From DATFVJ01 sp963712955 (GTDB lineage: Bacteria; Actinomycetota; Actinomycetes; Streptosporangiales; Streptosporangiaceae): a DNA stretch of 64,000 nucleotides. This document shows positions 34,507 to 43,935 of the stretch, in pieces (position 1 is the first letter of the stretch; the number at the start of each line of letters is the position of its first letter). The position numbers and the translations under genes were made by a program. The stretch covers positions 434,001-498,000 of the forward strand of contig CAVQKF010000004.1 in the NCBI GenBank assembly GCA_963712955.1. The letters are read 5' to 3'. A model generated the notes under the pieces. The model saw only the letters and a list, made by a program, of their open reading frames with translations, made no database searches and was not told where the DNA came from.

Positions 34507-35385
34507 ATGCGTATCGGAGCGGTGTTTCCCCAGACGGAGATCGGCAACGACCCCGCGGCGATCCGGGCCTGGGCGCAGGCGGTCGAGGAACTCGGTTACA
34601 AGCACGTGCTGGCGTTTGACCACGTGCTGGGCGCAGGCGCCGGCGCCCGGCCGGGCTGGCGCGGTGCCTACACCAGCGACGATCCCTTCCACGAGGTGTT
34701 CGTCCTCTTCGGCTATCTCGCCGCCGTCACCAGAGAGGTTGAACTCGTGACCGGTGTCCTGGTCCTGCCGCAGCGGCAGACGGCCCTGGTGGCCAAGCAG
34801 GCCGCCGAGGTCGACGTGCTGAGCGGCGGCAGGATGCGGCTTGGTGTCGGCGTCGGCTGGAACCAGGTGGAGTACGAGGCGCTTGGGGAGACGTTCGGTG
34901 ACCGGGGCGTCCGGAGCGAGGAGCAGGTCGAGGTACTGCGCGCGCTCTGGGCCGAGCCGACGATCACCTACTCGGGCCGATGGCACCGGATAGACAACGC
35001 GGGCATCAAACCGCTGCCTGTCCGGCGCCGGATCCCGGTGTGGTTCGGCGGTAACGCGGAGGCGACGCTGCGCCGGGTGGGCCGGCTCGGCGACGGATGG
35101 CTGCCACAACGCGGCCCCGATGAGGTGGCCCGTGGCATGCTCGACCGGGTTCGCGGTTACGCGAGGGAAGCCGGCCGTGCGCCGCAGGAGATCGGCTTCG
35201 AGCCGCGGCTTGGCCTGAGACAGGTAGGGGAAAGCGGTTGGGCCGACTTCGCGGCGGGCTGGCGTGAGCTCGGAGCGACACACCTGTGCGTCAACACGAT
35301 GGGCCTCGGGCTCGCCACGGCCGGCGACCACGTGGCCGCGCTCAGGGATGTGCTGCGGGTCCTCCAACCCGTCGCGCACCGGTAG
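34507..35385 (+). CDS. F420-dependent LLM-class oxidoreductase
   Basis: A 292-residue luciferase-like TIM-barrel protein. It starts MRIGAVFPQTEIGNDPAAIR and continues ELGYKHVLAFDHVLGA, ELVTGVLVLPQRQTALVAKQ, VDVLSGGRMRLGVGVGWNQV, EYEALGETFGDRG, RRRIPVWFGGNAEATLRRVG and RLGDGWLPQ. The VGVGWN..E and IPVWFGG blocks are typical of TIGR03619-like F420-dependent members rather than FMN luciferases. The reduced F420 could come from NpdG (15639). Substrate unknown. ATG 34507 is preceded by GGAG. Confidence 0.9.
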   Translation: MRIGAVFPQTEIGNDPAAIRAWAQAVEELGYKHVLAFDHVLGAGAGARPGWRGAYTSDDPFHEVFVLFGYLAAVTREVELVTGVLVLPQRQTALVAKQAAEVDVLSGGRMRLGVGVGWNQVEYEALGETFGDRGVRSEEQVEVLRALWAEPTITYSGRWHRIDNAGIKPLPVRRRIPVWFGGNAEATLRRVGRLGDGWLPQRGPDEVARGMLDRVRGYAREAGRAPQEIGFEPRLGLRQVGESGWADFAAGWRELGATHLCVNTMGLGLATAGDHVAALRDVLRVLQPVAHR

Positions 35386-35390
35386 ACCGC

Positions 35391-35536
35391 GTCAAGGCCT
35401 TTCCTGGCCCGCAGGCTGCCATGCATGGCCTGCGGATCGGGGCCGCGATCGTGCCGACGGGCAGCCAGGCGGCAGCCGCCGCACGGTTACACGTCGAAGT
35501 CCGCACAGTTACACGTCGACGTACAGCTCGAACTCG
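35391..35536 (+). repeat. Direct repeat copy A (146 bp)
   Basis: Nearly identical to 38322-38443: both begin GTCAAG(G/A)CCTTTCCTGGCC, contain the palindrome GCCATGCATGGC, and end at CTCGAACTCG. Copy A has an extra 22-base internal duplication (GTTACACGTCGA occurs twice) and a 2-base difference. It begins just after the LLM gene. Confidence 0.93.
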
Positions 35537-35654
35537 CAAGGCCAGGTTCATGACGTGCGGCTAGCCGCCCGGAACCGTCTCTGACCTGTGCGAACCTATC
35601 GAGCGGCAAGGTTTGCGTCAGCCACCTGCCCCCCTCTGACCTGCGGGAATGTGG

Positions 35655-36042
35655 TCAGGCTTTGCGTCGGCTGACGGGGTGTGGCCTGACACGTTCGGGT
35701 GGCCGGTCAAGGATGGTCACGAGTCCGAGGTTCGCCAGCCGTCTCGCCTGGTCCTCGCCCGTTAGCAGGCGGCTGCCCGGCAACGCCACCAGCTCGACTC
35801 CCACCAGCCTGCTCGCCACGTGCTGATTGTCGCACCATGCCGACTCGCTGGCGTGGTGTGCGTTGTGCGTATCGGGTGCGGCGTTGCGTCTTGGCGCGCT
35901 CGGCGAGTGCCCGCTTCCGTGCGGCGCGCTGGTCATCGGTCACGCCATCCGCCATCTGCCACGTCTTCGGGGCGACCGCACTGGTTTCCTGTGCCAGATC
36001 ACGTACCGCGTGCGGCACGTGATCTGACAGCGCAAATGGCAC
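35655..36042 (-). pseudogene. Unknown protein, probable frameshift
   Basis: The minus strand starts MPFALSDHVPHAVRDLAQET and SAVAPKTWQMADGVTDDQRA, a coherent helical reading. At about 35815 it is better continued in another frame: NQHVASRLVGVELVALPGSR, LLTGEDQARRLANLGLVTIL, ending SRRKA. I do not recognise the family. It may be a cargo gene of the former mobile element. Confidence 0.35.
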
Positions 36043-36147
36043 CCAAGCATCCGGCTGACTGGCCTATGCGGCTAAGGGTCGGTACATTCAAGTGATATCA
36101 CTGGTTGACACGGGTCAACCTGTACGGCCAGGACGGAGGCGAGACGC

Positions 36148-36555
36148 ATGAGCGAGCCCGCGCATGAATTGCCCGCCGACAGCCCGCCCGACGGGTTGCC
36201 CCGGGCCGTCGAGGAAGCCCGCCGCGGCGTGATCACTTACCTCACAGTAGCCGGTGAACGGGTCGCCGCAATCGTGCCCGAAGCCGCGATTGAGGCGCTC
36301 CGCGCCGCTGAAACGGCACTCCCGAATATCTTCCCCTGGGTGCGGTTCCTGCCCCACGAGGATGTCAAGGCGTTCCTAGTTGAGTTGGTGAAGACCGCTC
36401 GGGACAGCGCCGAACTGGACAACATGGCGCAACTGGAGGCTGTCATCGCCGCGTGGCGGGGCACTGCGGAGATCCACGCGGACCCTGAGTTGTTGGAGGC
36501 CGCGACAGCGCGGCTCGACGGCACCGACTACGGAAGTGTTCCAGTACCCTCCTGA
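36148..36555 (+). CDS. Antitoxin of a type II toxin-antitoxin pair
   Basis: A 135-residue protein. Its N-terminal region (LPRAVEEARRGVITYLTVAG, ERVAAIVPEAAIEAL) has the Phd/YefM fold pattern used for DNA binding and autorepression. The acidic C-terminal half (VKTARDSAELDNMAQLEAVI, EIHADPELLEAATARLDGTD) would wrap the toxin. GGAGG precedes ATG 36148. The toxin gene starts 3 bases after its stop. The region 36070-36147 upstream, with TGATATCACTGG, is AT-richer and a likely promoter/operator. Confidence 0.8.
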   Translation: MSEPAHELPADSPPDGLPRAVEEARRGVITYLTVAGERVAAIVPEAAIEALRAAETALPNIFPWVRFLPHEDVKAFLVELVKTARDSAELDNMAQLEAVIAAWRGTAEIHADPELLEAATARLDGTDYGSVPVPS

Positions 36556-36558
36556 AGG

Positions 36559-36912
36559 GTGTGCCCCAAGCGCCTTGACCGAGTTGCACCTCCGCCTGTT
36601 GCAGACGAGTGGGAGGTCAAGTTTGGGGAAACTGAAGCGGCCAAGGGCTGGGATGATCTCTGCACTTCCAACGCGAGGGCGAAGACCCGGGAAGCGTTCG
36701 ACCTGATGCGGTCGAACCCCCGTCCGTCACCAGACCAAAACCACTACCGGCTCCGGGGCGAGTTTTCGGCGCGGCAGTTCCAAGGCCGGAACCTTGAGCA
36801 GTGGCAGATCAAGGTGAGCGGCAGTGGCCGGGTCTGGTACCTCGTTGATGACGAGAAGCACACGGTGTGGGTCGTATACGCTTCCGCCGCGCATCCCAAG
36901 GCGACCGAGTAG
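36559..36912 (+). CDS. RelE/ParE-like toxin of the toxin-antitoxin pair
   Basis: A 117-residue protein from GTG 36559. It reads WEVKFGETEAAKGWDDLCTS, KTREAFDLMRSNPRPSPDQN, HYRLRGEFSARQFQGRNLEQ, WQIKVSGSGRVWYLVDDEKH and TVWVVYASAAHPKATE. This is the actinobacterial 'cytotoxic translational repressor' type with a RelE-like beta-sheet and basic C-terminus, predicted to cut mRNA at the ribosome. Both genes are intact although the surrounding 5 kb is full of relics, consistent with selection for retention. Confidence 0.82.
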   Translation: MCPKRLDRVAPPPVADEWEVKFGETEAAKGWDDLCTSNARAKTREAFDLMRSNPRPSPDQNHYRLRGEFSARQFQGRNLEQWQIKVSGSGRVWYLVDDEKHTVWVVYASAAHPKATE

Positions 36913-37154
36913 GCAGCAGTTACGGGTGAGTCGAGCCGGGCGGGGTTATGATCTTCCCGCGGGTAATGCACCTCGCGCCCGGCCATGGCTTGCGCGTCGC
37001 CCACGCGAGGCCGAGCATGGGCGCGGCGCCCGCGGATGGCGGGGCAAATGCGGTCGTGGCGCAGGTCGATGTGGACGCCCCTGCTGGGTGGTGCGCACAT
37101 GGCAGGGGTCGCGTCGCAGTCAGGGGCAGTGCGGCAGGGGAGGCACCGTCGGTT

Positions 37155-38010
37155 GCTCATGACGTGCACGCCGGCGCCTTATCAAGCTTGTGGAGCTTGA
37201 TGAGGATCGTCTGTGTCGGCAGCTCCTCCGCGCTGTCGAACACGCCGCGCAAGTCTGTGAGCAGACGTGCCCCACGCTCGCGGTGTCATCCCGGGCGCCC
37301 GACACGAACGCCACCGCGGCCTGGTAGGCGCGGTCTGGCCAGTCACTCCCGCGAGGTCGGCCACCATGAGCAGCGGCTCCCAGACGTCGGCGGCCCGGTC
37401 GGCGATGGCCCACGGCATGTGCGGCCACGGGTGCCCTACCTTGTCGTGTACGCCGTCAGCCCATGCGGTGAGCCGGTCGCGCAATGCTTCGCCTTCCGGC
37501 CGCGTTTCGCGTTCCCGGTAGTCCCTGACCTGCTCGTACGGTGCGCGAGGGTGCTGTTCGCGGGACGCCGGTCAAGCAGCTCGTACGGCCGGCCGGACAC
37601 CGTGCTCGGCGGGGCGACGACGTACCCGCCCGCGGCCTTGAGTCGAGGAACTGTCCGACGATCCCGGCCGCCCGGCTGCGCCGCCCCGGCCTGGAGGACG
37701 TGGAATCCGCCGCTGGGAGTGCGGACAAGGGCGCTGCCCCCGGTGAGGATCCCGCAGCGCTTGAGCCGCTCGAATGCGGCGAAACCGCGGCCGTCCTCGC
37801 GGTTGTCCACGTCGAGGACGTCCGGCCAGGGCGCACCGGTCGCTATCGCGACGTTCCTGTCCGGGCGCGCTTTCCACCATGCCCGGATCACCGCTGGGTC
37901 GGTTGTCGCGTCCTTGACCCCGTGCGGTGTGTCCGGTTCCTTGGTACCGGTTTGCAGGGGAGGACTGGCCATCCTGCCGCCGCGAACCGGAGTGCCGCGT
38001 CAAGCGTCAT
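37155..38010 (-). pseudogene. Primase-polymerase / DUF3631 relic
   Basis: From ATG 38010 the minus strand reads MTLDAALRFAAAGWPVLPCK, then after a frame change GTKEPDTPHGVKDATTDPAV, IRAWWKARPDRNVAIATGAP and GGFHVLQAG. This is a bifunctional DNA primase/polymerase N-terminal domain (PF09250 class). From about 37490 it switches to RDRLTAWADGVHDKVGHPWP, IADRAADVWEPLLMVADLAG, DRAYQAAVAFVSGARDDTA and TDLRGVFDSAEELPTQTILI, a DUF3631 C-terminus. Such primases replicate actinomycete integrative or plasmid elements. Several frame changes and an internal fusion make it dead. Confidence 0.75.
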
Positions 38011-38321
38011 CGCGCGGGCGTCGTCGTCCCATTGCAGGCGTTGCCACTGGCGGCCGCCGTTGCGGTCTTCCCGCAATGCGCACGGTTCGGCGGGCGCGGC
38101 AGGGTTCCTGGCCGGGTATGGGCGCTGGCGGGCAGGGGTCCGCGCCGTTGGGAATGGCTGCGGGCGCGTCCTAAGCTTCACCTCGTCACCTCCTGGCCGG
38201 ACTGGGCCTGCCTGGCGCAGCGCGTGCGGGATCTGCGCGACCGCCGCAAGTGATCAGGGCAGCGCCTGCCGCGGAGATGGCCAAGGTGGGCGTGCGCTGG
38301 GGACCGGAACATCGTCGCGAA
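38011..38321. other. No gene seen (38011-38321)
   Basis: Upstream of the primase relic. Frames are Arg/Ala-rich and unrecognised. It ends at the start of direct repeat copy B. Confidence 0.35.
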
Positions 38322-38443
38322 GTCAAGACCTTTCCTGGCCCGCGGGCTGCCATGCATGGCCTGCGGATCGGGCGCGATCGTGCCGACGGGCAGCCAAGCG
38401 GCAGCCTCCGCACGGTTACACGTCGATGTACGGCTCGAACTCG
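38322..38443 (+). repeat. Direct repeat copy B (122 bp)
   Basis: Counterpart of 35391-35536 in the same orientation, lacking the 22-base internal duplication. It directly precedes an unrecognised broken frame (38461-38640: AREDLLGAAAEFLGQRMD, then RRDVLLAVTGMAAGRLEVSL). Copies A and B enclose the toxin-antitoxin pair and the primase relic, about 2.8 kb. Confidence 0.93.
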
Positions 38444-38776
38444 TGGGAGGCGGGTTGCGGCGTGGCGCGTGAGGACCTGCTCGGGGCGGCGGCCGAGTTC
38501 CTCGGGCAGCGCATGGACCCGCCGGGACGTCCTGCTGGCGGTCACCGGGATGGCCGCGGGGCGGTTAGAGGTCAGCCTGCGGGCGGAGGACTGGCCGATC
38601 CTGGCGGGCGAGACCGGCCGTAGCCGGGCGGACGCGCGCCCCGTGAGCCTTCACCGGCCGCGGGGCGTGTTCGCGTCCCTCGCGTCCCTCGCGCCGCTCA
38701 GCGCTCGGCGACGTAGACTCCGCGGCCGGGCACGACCTCTACGAGGCCATTTGCGTGTTCGCGTCCCGGTGGCCGC
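38444..38776 (+). other. Broken small frame after repeat B
   Basis: GTG 38461 opens AREDLLGAAAEFLGQRMD; from about 38515 a different frame is more protein-like (RRDVLLAVTGMAAGRLEVSL, RAEDWPILAGETG). It may be a two-piece relic of an element-borne protein. The last 130 bases converge on the GntR gene and show nothing else. Confidence 0.35.
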
Positions 38777-39043
38777 TCAGCGCTGCGGGACGACGTAGAT
38801 GCCGCGGCCGATGACGGTGCGGACGAGGCCCTCGTCCCGCAGGATTCCGATGGCCTTGTCGACCGTGCCCCCTGCGACGCCGTACTCCTGCATGAGGGTC
38901 CGCTTGGACGGCACGGGCCGCCGCGGCGCCAGCTCGCCGGAGATGATGCGGGCGCGCAGGATCTCCGCGAGCTGAACGTACACGGGTATGTCCCCGTCGT
39001 GGTCGATGCTCACGGGTAAATGCTGCGTATCCAGGGACAACAT
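38777..39043 (-). CDS. Short GntR-family regulator
   Basis: An 88-residue protein from ATG 39043. It is almost entirely a winged helix-turn-helix: DGDIPVYVQLAEILRARIIS, GELAPRRPVPSKRTLMQEYG, VAGGTVDKAIGILRDEGLVR, TVIGRGIYVVPQR. It lacks any effector domain, like many small GntR proteins of actinomycete genomes and integrative elements. It probably represses transcription from the divergent region 39044-39226, where GTAATCTCAGTGTTAC (GTAA...TTAC) overlaps its own upstream region. Intact. Confidence 0.85.
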   Translation of the reverse strand: MLSLDTQHLPVSIDHDGDIPVYVQLAEILRARIISGELAPRRPVPSKRTLMQEYGVAGGTVDKAIGILRDEGLVRTVIGRGIYVVPQR

Positions 39044-39226
39044 AGTAACACTGAGATTACCTATACGTGTGCATGGACACCCCTGCATAAGCACACGTAG
39101 GGTTTGGGGATGGCGCCGTTCCCGGTTCCTCCACCCCGCCCGGGGCGGCGCCAGCCACACACAAAAGCGGCCCCGGCCAAGCGCGCTACGCCGGACCGGG
39201 GCCTAGACGCCAGTGGGAGGCGCCTG

Positions 39227-39464
39227 ATGGACAGTTTGCCCGACCGCTCCCGCCGGAACGTCCCCATGTTCACCGACCAGGACGTCACCGACCTCGCGGA
39301 ACTGAGGCGCGACTATGGGCAGCTGGGACATCACCCGCACCGTCCAGTGCTGGCGGGCCGCGCCGCGGCCGATGCCGCAGGACGTTCTCACCGCCGCCGA
39401 TCCGGACCCGCTGCGGTCCAAGCTCGGCGACGCCGGGGCATCCTGGGAGGTGACGGGCCGGTGA
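39227..39464 (+). pseudogene. Small element-type protein, probable frameshift
   Basis: GGGAGG precedes ATG 39227, which reads MDSLPDRSRRNVPMFTDQDV and TDLAELRRDYGQL. At about 39322 (GCAGCTGGGAC) the reading improves in another frame: WDITRTVQCWRAAPRPMPQD, VLTAADPDPLRSKLGDAGAS, WEVTGR, ending at TGA 39462-39464. The ribosome site and the 4-base overlap with the next gene suggest this was a real gene of about 78 residues. Family unknown. Confidence 0.45.
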
Positions 39465-39766
39465 ACCGCACCGGCCCGGACGATTCCGGCAGCGCCGGCC
39501 ACGGCGCCGGGGCAAGCGGCGGATGGTTCGGCGGCGCGGACGCCCTGCAGATCCCCGGCGAGGCCGAACAACGCAAACTCGCCGAACTGCGCGACAGGTT
39601 CGCCGGTCACCAGATCGTCCGCGAGGTACGCGACCAGAACGCCGGGGTGCGGTACTGCGCCTACGGCGTGACCATCGTCATCCACCCGCACACCATCATC
39701 ACGTCGTCGCTGGCCGAACTCGAAACCGAGCTGGAGGCGGCCGAGGGAACGGGGCAGCCGTCATGA
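39461..39766 (+). CDS. Small element-type hypothetical protein
   Basis: A 101-residue protein from GTG 39461, overlapping the previous stop (GTGA). After a Gly/Ser-rich lead it reads AEQRKLAELRDRFAGHQIVR, EVRDQNAGVRYCAYGVTIVI and HPHTIITSSLAELETELEAA. The 'LR..F....I.RE......YVA......PHTVIT.DLAEL...L' pattern is common in small proteins linked to integrative elements and GntR regulators of actinomycetes; function unknown. The next ATG (39763) overlaps its stop but leads into the antisense of a transposase relic and is not called. Confidence 0.55.
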   Translation: MNRTGPDDSGSAGHGAGASGGWFGGADALQIPGEAEQRKLAELRDRFAGHQIVREVRDQNAGVRYCAYGVTIVIHPHTIITSSLAELETELEAAEGTGQPS

Positions 39767-39799
39767 CCGCCCCCAAGCCGCATCAGCCAAAGCTGGGCA

Positions 39800-40038
39800 C
39801 GCCTTGCCGACGCCGACACGGCCGACGCCGACGCGGGCCGCGGCAGGAGCCGGATCAGCGCGGCGAGGATGGCGCGGTCGGCCCAGTTGAGCCGGGGCCG
39901 TGGGTTGGTCCGGCGCAGCATGGCGACCTCGTGCCGCAGCACGAGCAATTCGACGTTCTTGGAGGCTGACGAGCGGCCGAGCAGGACCAGCCAGCCGCAG
40001 AGCCGGACGAAGATCAGATAGGGCAGGCGGAGGGACAC
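39800..40038 (-). mobile_element. Integrase-core transposase, N-terminal relic
   Basis: From GTG 40038 the minus strand reads MSLRLPYLIFVRLCGWLVLL, SSASKNVELLVLRHEVAMLR, RTNPRPRLNWADRAILAALI and RLLP, then loses register. This is the conserved N-terminus of a large actinomycete family of IS3/IS481-like integrase-core transposases ('LRHEVAVLRR....R..W.DRA.LAAL.RLLP'). The catalytic DDE core is absent and no terminal repeats were identified. It is interrupted close to the ISL3 relic. Confidence 0.75.
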
Positions 40039-40144
40039 AGCGGATCATCATGGCCTACCGCCAACCCCGTGCATCGCTGCAGGCCATAGGCCAGGCAGAC
40101 TTCTGGCACCTACAGCTAAACGCGGTTCTCCGTCCACTCTGCTT

Positions 40145-40641
40145 CTACGTCGGCGACCGCCAGGCGCGCCTTGCTCGGCGAAAGCAGACAATTCTTCGCC
40201 GACGAGCAGGCAGCTCTGCATGTCCTGACTGGACAACGACAACGACACCGGTCAGGACGCGAATGGCCGGGCGCAGGTCGGCGACGAAGGACCGCAGCTC
40301 CGGCTGACTGTTAGCAGTGGTGATCCATTTCTCCAGGTCCCGTCCCCGGCGTCCGGCCATCATGTCCGCGAAAGCGGCACGTGTGCCTGGATGGCCGCCA
40401 GTTCCGTGCAGGCGGCCAGGATCGCGGCGAGCCGACGGCGCGCACCGCGGGTGAGATTGTCAGGGTGGCTCATGATCCAGCCGGTGACCTTGCGGACTTT
40501 CGGTGGCCGGGCGGTGGGGCGGCACCCAGCGGGACACCACGCCGCACCCCGGGCACGCCACTTCCGGGACACGCGTCCGGGCCCGGATGCGAACCGACCT
40601 GCCGACCCGGAAGAGGCCCGGAACGGCGCCGAAATGCACAA
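40145..40641 (-). mobile_element. ISL3-family transposase, C-terminal relic
   Basis: The minus strand reads PPKVRKVTGWIMSHPDNLTR, GARRRLAAILAACTELAAIQ and AHV, then after a frame change DMMAGRRGRDLEKWITTANS and QPELRSFVADL. These are the C-terminal blocks of ISL3 transposases just before the 'PWNSGPVEGHVNRIK' motif, which is missing. The upstream part has CPGCGVVSRW, the zinc-finger-like start of the family, so a large internal deletion has occurred. It cannot be active. Confidence 0.75.
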
Positions 40642-40728
40642 CGGTGGAAGCCCGGGAACGCGTGAACCGGCTGCGGCCGTATTGTGACACTAAGTGGCGG
40701 GGCCTACGGCGGCGAAGGGGGACCTGTC

Positions 40729-43700
40729 GTGCACGTACGGCTGCTCGGGCCGGTTGACGTCGTCGTTCATGACAATCCGCGGCAAGTGCACGGTTTGCGG
40801 CGTAAGGCGGTGCTTGCCGTCTTGGCGCTGCATGGCCGGGAGATCGTCAGTACTGGCCGCCTGGTGGAGGCGGTGTGGGGGGACGCGGTGCCGCCGACCG
40901 CGCTGAACGCGCTGCAAAGTCACGTGTCGTATCTGCGCAAGGTTTTGGGGAGCAAGGCCGCGATCATCGCGCGGCCGCCCGGCTATTTGCTGGACCTCGG
41001 CGATGACCCCACCGATGTGCACCTTGTTGAGCGGCTGTTACGGCAGGGCAGGCAGTCGGCTGATCCTGGGCAGGGCGCACGGTGCCTGCGGGCTGCCCTG
41101 GCGCTGTGGCGTGGGCAGCCGATGGCGGATCTGGCCGGCCTGGCGTGGCTGGAGGAGCAAGCGGAGCGGCTCGATCTGCTGCGGTCCGAGGTCGAACGGG
41201 CCTTGTTCGAGGCACAGTTGGCCGCGGGGGAGCACGGGTGGCTGGTTCCGGATCTGGAGCGGATGGCTGGCCGTCATCCGCTGGATGAGCAGGTCCACGG
41301 GCAGCTCATGCTGGCGCTGTACCGCAATGGGCGCCAGGCCGATGCGCTCGCGGTGTACCGCCGGTTACGGCGGACGCTCGACGAGGAGCTAGGGATCGAC
41401 CCCGGGCGACCGCTCCGCGATCTGGAAACGGCCATCCTGCGCCAGGATCCGGCCCTGGCTACTGCCACCTCGGCGGCGAGTGCCGAGACGTTACGCTCCG
41501 CAGCCACGCTTGAGCCGTGCACACGCGCGCCTGGCCCGGTCGCCGGGGCACTGCCGGCGCCGTTGACGTCATTCATCGGCCGGGTCGCCGACCAGGCGCT
41601 GTGGCCGCTGCGCTCTCGGCACACCGCCTGGTCACGGCGCTGGGACCGGGCGGGGTCGGTAGGACACGCCTCGCGCTGAGCGTCGCCGCCGAGGTGGCCG
41701 GGCGGTACGCCGGCGGTGCCTGGTACGTCGACCTCGTGCCGGTCACCGACCCATCGATGATCGCCCCAACGATCGCGGCAGCCGTTGGTCTCAGCGAGCA
41801 TCAGGGCCGCTCAGCGGAGGACACCGTCCTTGACTGGCTGGCCGCACGGCAGGCGCTGCTCGTGCTGGACAACTGTGAGCACCTGCTGGGCGGCGTGGCG
41901 GCCCTGCCGGAGCGGCTGCTTGCTGGCAGCCCGGAGCTGTCGGTGCTGGTTACCAGCCGGGCTCGGCTGCTGGTGCCGTTTGAGTGGGTGTTCACCGTGC
42001 CGGGGCTGTCGGTTGAGACAGACGGCGGGGGGCCGGGTGATGCGGTGGAACTGTTCCGGGTGCGCGCAGCGGCAGGTGGGAGCACGCTCGGGCCGGGCGA
42101 CGTGAAACGCGCCGCCGCCATCTGCCGTGAGCTCGACGGTATGGCGCTGGCGATCGAGCTGACCGCGGCCCGCGTCGCCTCGCTCGGCCTGGACGGGATT
42201 GAGGCCGGGCTCACCGACCAGTTGCGGCTGCTGACCGGGGGACAGCGCGCGGACGGCCGGCATCGCTCGCTGCGGTCGGCGCTGGACTGGAGTTATGCGC
42301 TGCTTGACGTGGCCGGCCAGGCCGTCTTGCGGCGCGTCTCGGTGTTCGCCGCCCCGTTCACCGTAAGCGCGGCGGTGGCGGTGCTCGGAAGCTGGCCGCC
42401 GATGGCCGGGGACGCCATTCCAGCTGTTCTGGCCGGGCTTGCCGACCAGAGCCTCCTTGTGCCAACGGCGGATCCGTCCGGGACCCGCTACCGCGCTCTG
42501 GAGACCATCCGGCAGTACGGTGCTGATCGCTGGCCGATGCGGGGGAGTCAGTGGAGGCGCGTTCCCGGCATCTGAACTGGTGTCTGGACGCCGCCGCCGC
42601 CCTCGGCCCTGCTGCGGGTGATGATGCCGGTGCCTGGCGGTCGGCGTTCGATCAGATCGCCGACGAGCTGCGCAGCGCGCTTGGCTGGGCGGACGGCCCT
42701 GCGCGACATCGCCAGCAGGCGTTCCGGCTGGCGGTGAGCCTGGCCGAACTGTGCTTCGCCCGCGGCATGCCCGGGGAGTCGCAGGTGCGGTACGAGCAGG
42801 CGGCAGAACTGACGACGGGCAGGGCCGCGGCGGCCGCGCTGCACCAGGCGGCGGGTGCCGCGGAGGTGCGGCATTTCGGCACCGAGGCGCTGCGGCTGCG
42901 CCGGGCGGCAGCCGGCGCAGCCGCAGCGCGGGCGATGGGGCGGCCGCGGCGATGGACCTCGCCCGCATGGCGGAGTTGATCAATCGTGGGGCGGGGCTCA
43001 TGGCCACGTCTGCCGCCGCTGATGAGGTGACCGCGCTCCTGGCGGAGGCGACACGGCTCGCGGCCGGCGACCCGGCCGCGCAGGCCCGGACGCTCACGGC
43101 CATGGCGTTCAGCTACGACGATGCCGATCCGGCCGCCGTCGACCTCATCGAGCGCGCCACGACCCTTGCCCGCCGGGCACGCGACCCGCTGACCGAGAGC
43201 GCGGCGCTGGATCATCTCACTGCTTTCCAGCTCGCCCGGGGGGAGCTTCGTGCCGCCGCCGCCAGCGCATCGCGGCGCACCGAGTTGCTGGCCCCGTTGC
43301 GGGCGACGCGCGGCGGGGATGGAGTTCTACGACGCCTTCAGCATGGCCGCGGAGTGCGCCATGGCCGCTGGCGATCGTCGCAGATCCACGTCGGCGAGTT
43401 TTTCGACGCCCTTCTGCTGCTGCACCAGGGGCACCCGCAACGGGCGCTGCGGTTGCTTCGCACCCCGCCAGAGGAGTTCCGCACCTGGTACAGCGGGATG
43501 TGGCGGCCATGGTACGCCGCGATGTGGGCCGAAGCAGCCGTCCTCACCGGCCACCGGGACACCAACGGCCGCATCCGCCGCGCACGCCAGATGGCCCAGG
43601 GCAATCCGATCGCCACTGCCATCGTCGACCGGGCGGCGGCTCTTGCGGGCGACCGCAGCGTTGCCTCCGCGGCGACTGCGCTGGCCGCAGCCGGCTGCCG

Positions 43701-43815
43701 CTACCAGTGGGCCCGGACGCTTATTCTCGCCGGTGGAGCGCAGCGAGCGCGAGGTGAGTCCGTGCTCGCCGAAATGGGTGCGACGCCGATGGTGTGGCCA
43801 GCCAAGCAAGGCTGA
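40729..43815 (+). pseudogene. AfsR/SARP-type regulator, about five frame changes
   Basis: GTG 40729 (AAGGGGGA upstream) starts VHVRLLGPVDVVVHDNPRQV, a SARP DNA-binding domain, followed by the BTAD domain (HVSYLRKVLGSKAAIIARPP, LMLALYRNGRQADALAVYRR). Near 41578 the frame changes to an NB-ARC ATPase: LVTALGPGGVGRTRLALSVA, LLVLDNCEHLLGGVAALPER, VLVTSRARLLVPFEWVFTVP. Further changes are needed near 42545, 42930, 43310 and 43380 to follow the TPR-like tail. The Walker A lysine is arginine (GPGGVGRT). Such regulators usually activate secondary metabolism. With this many lesions it is probably non-functional. Confidence 0.8.
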
Positions 43816-43935
43816 GCCACGTGCGCCAAGCGCGCCAACGATGAGCAGACGCGGACTGGAAAGATCACACCGACTGTAGCGTGGCGTACCGCCGGTGGCG
43901 GCGCGGGAATACCCGCGGCGGGCTACGCTGAATGC

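Noticed and set aside
36948..38174. 408-codon plus-strand frame
   Set aside because: Antisense to the primase/DUF3631 relic and without any recognisable domain.
39763..39969. Plus-strand gene overlapping the stop of the gene at 39461
   Set aside because: Most of it is antisense to the integrase-core transposase relic, and its reading is Arg/Gly/Pro noise.
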